Shown here piece by piece: positions 43,165 to 45,453 of a DNA stretch of 45,453 nt. Numbering within the stretch: the stretch's first letter is position 1; every line of letters begins with the position of its first letter. This DNA comes from Rhodothermales bacterium (lineage in GTDB: Bacteria; Bacteroidota; Rhodothermia; Rhodothermales; UBA10348). The DNA lies in the NCBI GenBank assembly GCA_024711125.1, contig JANJTM010000049.1:1-45453 (forward strand), in the 5' to 3' direction. The notes under the pieces are model-generated. The model was not told the DNA's origin and did not search any database. It saw only the letters and a program-made list of their open reading frames with translations. The position numbers and the translations under genes were made by a program.

Positions 43165-45158
43165 GCCCGCGTCCGAAGCCGTTGCCCGGGCCGGATGCGC
43201 CCGTCCTCCCGGCCTCACGCCGGCGGCTGTTCCTGGTCGCGACGGCGGCCATCCCGTTCCTGTTCTTCGCCGCGCTCGAGGGTTCGCTGCGCCTCGGGGG
43301 ATACGGATCCGATACGCCGCTCTTCGTCGAGGTCCCCGACTCCGGCGGGTGGATGACGCAGAACCGGGAGGTCGCGCGCCGGTATTTCGCCCGCGAGACC
43401 GGTCTTCCGACGCCGATCGGGGACGCGTTCCGACCGGAAAAGGACTCGACGACGTTCCGCATCGTCGTCCAGGGAGGGTCCAGCGCCGCCGGATACCCGT
43501 ATTACTACGGCGGCAGCTTCTCGCGCATGCTCGCGCAACGGCTGCAGCAGACGTTCCCGGACCGGCGCATCGAGGTGATCAACACCGCGATGGCGGCCGT
43601 CAATTCGTACACGCTGCTCGACTTCGCCGACGAGATCGTGGAGATCGAGCCCGACGCGGTGCTCGTCTACGCCGGCCACAACGAGTTTTACGGCGCGCTG
43701 GGGGTCGGCTCGTCCGAATCGGCGGGCCGGTCCAGGGGACTCGTCAACCTGTATCTCCGGCTCCACGACTGGCGCATCGTGCAGTTGCTGCGCGCCGGCC
43801 TGACGCGCGCCGCGGGCCTCCTGGCGGGCGATCGGCCGTCGACCCCCCCGGGGCGAACCCTGATGGAGCGCATGGTCCGGGAGCAGAAGATCCCGATCTC
43901 GTCCCCCCTGTTCGCGCTCGGCGCCCGCCAGTTCGAGCGCAATCTCGAGGACCTGGTCAGGATCTATCGCGAGGCGGGAGTGCCCGTCTACCTCTCCACC
44001 CTCGCCAGCAACGAGCGCGATCACGCACCGTTCGAGAGTGCCCCGGCCGAGACCACCGACCCGGGCGCGTGGGCATCGGCGCTTCGCCGGGTGGATCGGC
44101 GCCTCGGCGCGGCCGATACGGCCGGTGCCCTGGCGCTGCTCGACAGCCTGGCACGAACCGACACGGTGGATGCGCAGGTGCGGTTCCTGCGCGCACGGCT
44201 GCTCGACGGCAGCGGACGGCACGAGGAAGCTCTCGCCGGGTATCTCGCGGCGAAGGACCGCGACCAGCTCCGGTTCCGCGCTCCGGAAGCCTTCAACGAC
44301 ATCGTGCGCCGGGTGGCCGGGCGCACGGGGGCTACGGTCGTGGAAGGCCAGGAGGCGCTTCGTGCGGCCTCGCCGGACCGCATCATCGGCTCCTCGCTCA
44401 TGCTGGAGCATCTGCACCCGAACCTCGACGGCTATTTCCTGCTCGCCGACGCCTTCTACGACCGCCTGCTCGCCGACGGGCTGCCGGATATTGCCGAGAC
44501 CCCGGTACCGGAGGCCGAGGCGCGCCGCGAGTGGCTCGTTACCGCCGTCGATTCGCTGTACGGTGCCTTCCGGGTGCGGCAATTGCTCGCATCGTGGCCG
44601 TTCCGGCCCGCGGGGACCTTCGATTCCGGTGTCGACACGCTGACCGCGCGAACCACCGCCGAGGACCTCGCGCTCAAGGTTTTCCGCTCGGAACTGTCCT
44701 GGTTCGAGGCCACCGAGCGCCTCCGCCAGGCGTATGCCGCCGTCGGGGACCACCACCGCGCCCTCAGGGCCTCGCTGGCGATGATCCAGCAGTATCCGTT
44801 CCTCCCGGCCCCGTATGCCTGGGCCGGCGAAGCGCTGCTCCGCCAGCGCCGGGCCGACGACGCGCTCGCCTACTACAGGGCGGCGGTCGAGATCGAGGAC
44901 TCGCCCGTCGTGCGCCTGGTCATGGGCGACATCCACGCGGCGCGTGGCGACGACGGGAAGGCCCTGCCCGAGTACGTGCGTGCCGTCGAGCTGGCGCCGG
45001 ACGACCCGGACGCCGTGCTGCGCCTCGGGCGGGCGCTCGCCGTGATCGGCCGTTTCGACGAGTCCCGCCAGGCGCTCGAGCGCTTCCTGCAGCGAAATCC
45101 GGGAGACGAACGGGTTCGCCGCGCGCTCGACGGGCTGGTCGCTCAACTCGGAAGCTGA
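43161..45158 (+). CDS. Membrane-anchored SGNH-hydrolase-like protein with TPR repeats
   Basis: The 665-residue product has one transmembrane helix near the N-terminus (about 23-41). An SGNH-like domain follows. Block I-like VVQGGSSAAGYPYYYGGSF has the presumed serine at S107 or S108. A block III-like VYAGHNEFYGAL has N174. A late LEHLHPNLDGYFLLAD gives E416-x-x-H419 in place of D-x-x-H. About 70 TPR-like residues (300-370) interrupt this domain, and further TPRs fill about 530-660 (DDALAYYRAAVEIEDSP, RFDESRQALERFLQRNPG). Whether it is an active esterase is unclear. The start is a GTG overlapping the adenosyltransferase stop by four bases. Confidence 0.87.
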   Translation: MSPRPKPLPGPDAPVLPASRRRLFLVATAAIPFLFFAALEGSLRLGGYGSDTPLFVEVPDSGGWMTQNREVARRYFARETGLPTPIGDAFRPEKDSTTFRIVVQGGSSAAGYPYYYGGSFSRMLAQRLQQTFPDRRIEVINTAMAAVNSYTLLDFADEIVEIEPDAVLVYAGHNEFYGALGVGSSESAGRSRGLVNLYLRLHDWRIVQLLRAGLTRAAGLLAGDRPSTPPGRTLMERMVREQKIPISSPLFALGARQFERNLEDLVRIYREAGVPVYLSTLASNERDHAPFESAPAETTDPGAWASALRRVDRRLGAADTAGALALLDSLARTDTVDAQVRFLRARLLDGSGRHEEALAGYLAAKDRDQLRFRAPEAFNDIVRRVAGRTGATVVEGQEALRAASPDRIIGSSLMLEHLHPNLDGYFLLADAFYDRLLADGLPDIAETPVPEAEARREWLVTAVDSLYGAFRVRQLLASWPFRPAGTFDSGVDTLTARTTAEDLALKVFRSELSWFEATERLRQAYAAVGDHHRALRASLAMIQQYPFLPAPYAWAGEALLRQRRADDALAYYRAAVEIEDSPVVRLVMGDIHAARGDDGKALPEYVRAVELAPDDPDAVLRLGRALAVIGRFDESRQALERFLQRNPGDERVRRALDGLVAQLGS

Positions 45159-45232
45159 TCGCGCGGAACGAGAGCGGCCCGCGCGCGTGTTCCGGCAGTC
45201 CCCACGCCGGCTCCCGCGCCGGCCTCCGCACC

Positions 45233-45453
45233 ATGCTCCGGACTACCGGCTTCGCGCTCCTCTTCGTCGCCTGCGTGTCGCCCACCCTCGCCCAGGCTCC
45301 GCGCTTCGTGGAACGCCCGACGGCGGGCATGACCGTCAACGGCCTCGGCCGCGGGGTCGCGGTGGCCGACTACGACCGCGACGGGGACGACGACGTCTTC
45401 GCGGCCATCGAGTATTCCGCGTCGAAGCTCTTCCGCAACGACGGAACGGGGCG
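45233..45453 (+). CDS. FG-GAP/VCBS-repeat protein, partial (5' end only)
   Basis: From the ATG at 45233 the frame stays open to the end of the window (about 73 residues). It starts with the signal peptide MLRTTGFALLFVACVSPTLA. The first repeat, RGVAVADYDRDGDDDVFAAI followed by SKLFRNDGTG, is the calcium-binding D-x-D-x-D-G-x-x-D loop of FG-GAP/VCBS beta-propellers, common in exported Rhodothermota and Bacteroidota proteins of the ASPIC/UnbV type. The stop and total length are outside the window. It follows the SGNH/TPR gene after 74 bases. Confidence 0.85.
   Translation, partial: MLRTTGFALLFVACVSPTLAQAPRFVERPTAGMTVNGLGRGVAVADYDRDGDDDVFAAIEYSASKLFRNDGTG

Overview
The window is about 45 kb of GC-rich chromosome, tightly packed with housekeeping and accessory genes. 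It most likely comes from a Rhodothermota/Bacteroidota-type organism (Rhodothermales-like; this is inference). Support for this: a PorQ-type outer-membrane protein of the type IX secretion system, a SecA about 230 residues longer than the E. coli protein, a promoter of the Bacteroidota form (TTG, 21 bases, TATCTTTG) in front of tRNA-Gln, and no clear Shine-Dalgarno sequence at the starts I inspected. No rRNA, CRISPR array, complete insertion sequence or prophage is visible.

Layout. 0-5.2 kb: an HxlR-like fragment at the left edge, a cystathionine synthase/lyase, a TPR lipoprotein with a strong terminator, then an uncharacterised gene paired with fumarylacetoacetase (tyrosine/phenylalanine breakdown). 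5.2-9.7 kb: an Hsp20 chaperone behind a site-rich upstream region, an OmpR-type response regulator with its sensor kinase, and an exported protein overlapping a Nudix hydrolase. 9.7-17.3 kb, all minus strand: phosphohexose mutase, RecN, a DUF1080 lipoprotein and SecA. 17.5-26.2 kb: PorQ, a tyrosine recombinase that has lost both catalytic arginines, a dihydrolipoyl acyltransferase with a nested palindrome against its start codon, a membrane pyrophosphatase, peptidyl-tRNA hydrolase, ribosomal protein L25, PRPP synthetase and tRNA-Gln. 26.2-34.4 kb: an intergenic array of 52-base palindromic units, a P1-family peptidase, a plus-strand operon (Asp/Glu racemase, RNase R, ABC permease, ABC ATPase), and a ferrochelatase-like protein with altered active-site residues. 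34.5-39.2 kb: pseudouridine synthase with a YjbR protein, a glycosyltransferase overlapping tail-to-tail with an LpxH-like phosphoesterase, and a two-gene unit resembling quinone-resistance genes mhqO/mhqD with a dyad in front. 39.2-45.4 kb: a second palindromic repeat pair, a dolichol-kinase-like protein, a lipase, a small lipoprotein ending in a type IX sorting-like domain, a BtuD-like ATPase with cob(I)alamin adenosyltransferase, an SGNH/TPR membrane protein, and the start of an FG-GAP/VCBS protein.

Most neighbours are joined by 4-base ATGA/GTGA overlaps, so translational coupling is common. The features that ordinary annotation does not explain are the two palindromic repeat clusters (periods 52 and about 51 bases), the catalytically degenerate recombinase, the ferrochelatase-fold protein, the uncharacterised partner of fumarylacetoacetase, and a recurring TAnnTTCG motif upstream of several minus-strand genes.
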